NCBI GenBank assembly: GCA_003445035.1
Contig: DLVV01000025.1
Span: 1 to 6,291, forward strand
Direction: 5' to 3'
Length of the DNA: 6,291 nucleotides
From: Planctomycetaceae bacterium
GTDB taxonomy: Bacteria > Planctomycetota > Planctomycetia > Planctomycetales > Planctomycetaceae
Of this stretch, positions 6,015-6,291 are shown in pieces. Position 1 is the stretch's first letter. Each line of letters starts with the position of its first letter. Under the pieces are notes generated by a model. It ran no database searches and was not told the DNA's origin. It was given only the letters and a program-made list of their open reading frames with translations. Both the position numbers and the translations under genes were made by a program.

Positions 6015-6291
6015 ATGAACCGCGACACACAGGTCGGCCTGGCACTGGCGATCCTGTTGATCGGGGTCGTCGGTGCAATGTTCCTCAGGAATCAGACGAC
6101 CGACAAACCCAAGCCGGTCCAGGACAGCCGGTCGCTGCCCGAACGCCCTCCGGCCTCCATCGATTCGCCACGCCGGGCCGAAACCGATGCCGGTCCACCT
6201 CGCGTTTCCCTGGCCAGTCCATTGCCTTCGGCGGCGGCTACTGTCCATCCAGGCGAGCCAAAGCCTGAGTCTGAGCCAAAGCCTGAACCAA
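6015..6291 (+). CDS. Single-pass membrane protein with Pro/Glu/Lys-rich linker, N-terminal part (cut by right edge)
   Basis: The frame opens at ATG 6015 and stays open to the edge (92 codons). Residues MNRDTQ precede one membrane helix at about 7-24 (VGLALAILLIGVVGAMFL), followed by RNQ and a long low-complexity linker rich in Pro, Ser, Ala, Lys and Glu. The linker ends in two EPKPE repeats. The layout (short charged N-terminus, one anchor, proline-rich spacer) resembles planctomycete envelope proteins that carry a C-terminal LysM peptidoglycan-binding domain. That is recalled from memory, and no such domain is visible here. No convincing Shine-Dalgarno precedes the ATG (only a weak GAG near 6002) and no clear promoter lies upstream. 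The start is chosen because the membrane anchor begins immediately after it. Confidence 0.75.
   Translation, partial: MNRDTQVGLALAILLIGVVGAMFLRNQTTDKPKPVQDSRSLPERPPASIDSPRRAETDAGPPRVSLASPLPSAAATVHPGEPKPESEPKPEP
6255..6290 (+). repeat. Two 18-base tandem repeats encoding EPKPES/EPKPEP
   Basis: GAGCCAAAGCCTGAGTCT (6255-6272) is followed by GAGCCAAAGCCTGAACCA (6273-6290), identical at 15 of 18 positions and in frame. It may continue past the edge. It extends the Pro/Glu/Lys-rich linker of the membrane protein. Confidence 0.8.

Noticed and set aside
5639..6248. Minus-strand open frames of 127-129 codons over the DUF1080 3' end and the gap
   Set aside because: No domain or start signals; they overlap real plus-strand coding sequence at both ends.

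Overview
The window looks like a chromosomal segment from a Planctomycetota bacterium. This is judged from gene content, not from a search. The signs are a secreted DUF1080 protein, a stand-alone GGQ release-factor-like protein with a non-standard tail, a DUF58 plus TgpA-type transglutaminase pair, and a short membrane-anchored protein with a proline-rich linker. The DNA is GC-rich throughout (roughly 60% by eye). I see no mobile element, tRNA, rRNA or CRISPR array.

Positions 1-4176 hold three minus-strand genes that form one tight operon. In transcription order they are a 509-residue membrane-anchored coiled-coil protein (4176-2647), a DUF58 membrane protein (2650-1256) and the N-terminal 418 codons of a TgpA/DUF3488-type transglutaminase (1256 to beyond the left edge). 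The genes overlap by 4 bases (GTGA) and 1 base (TGATG), so translational coupling is likely. A good sigma70-type promoter (TTGACA, 16 bases, TAGAAT) lies at 4276-4249, and an inverted repeat covers its -35 box. DUF58 and TgpA proteins usually sit beside a MoxR AAA+ ATPase. Here the coiled-coil protein takes the leading place and no MoxR gene is visible. Its C-terminal part reads as a small beta-rich domain followed by a BRCT-like domain.

Positions 4309-4815 (minus) encode the GGQ release-factor-like protein, probably ribosome-directed. A 93-base divergent intergenic region (4816-4908) separates it from a plus-strand gene at 4909-5787. That gene encodes an exported DUF1080 (3-keto-disaccharide hydrolase/glucanase-like) protein. 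A terminator-like hairpin starts directly after its stop codon. The rest of the 227-base gap up to 6014 shows no feature I can support.

Positions 6015-6291 (plus) hold the start of a single-pass membrane protein with a Pro/Glu/Lys-rich linker. It is cut by the right edge.

The most interesting items are the coiled-coil/BRCT-like protein heading the DUF58-transglutaminase operon, the GGQ protein with an HTH-like tail and a G8 run next to its catalytic motif, and an 11-base sequence shared by the -35 regions of two promoters on opposite strands.
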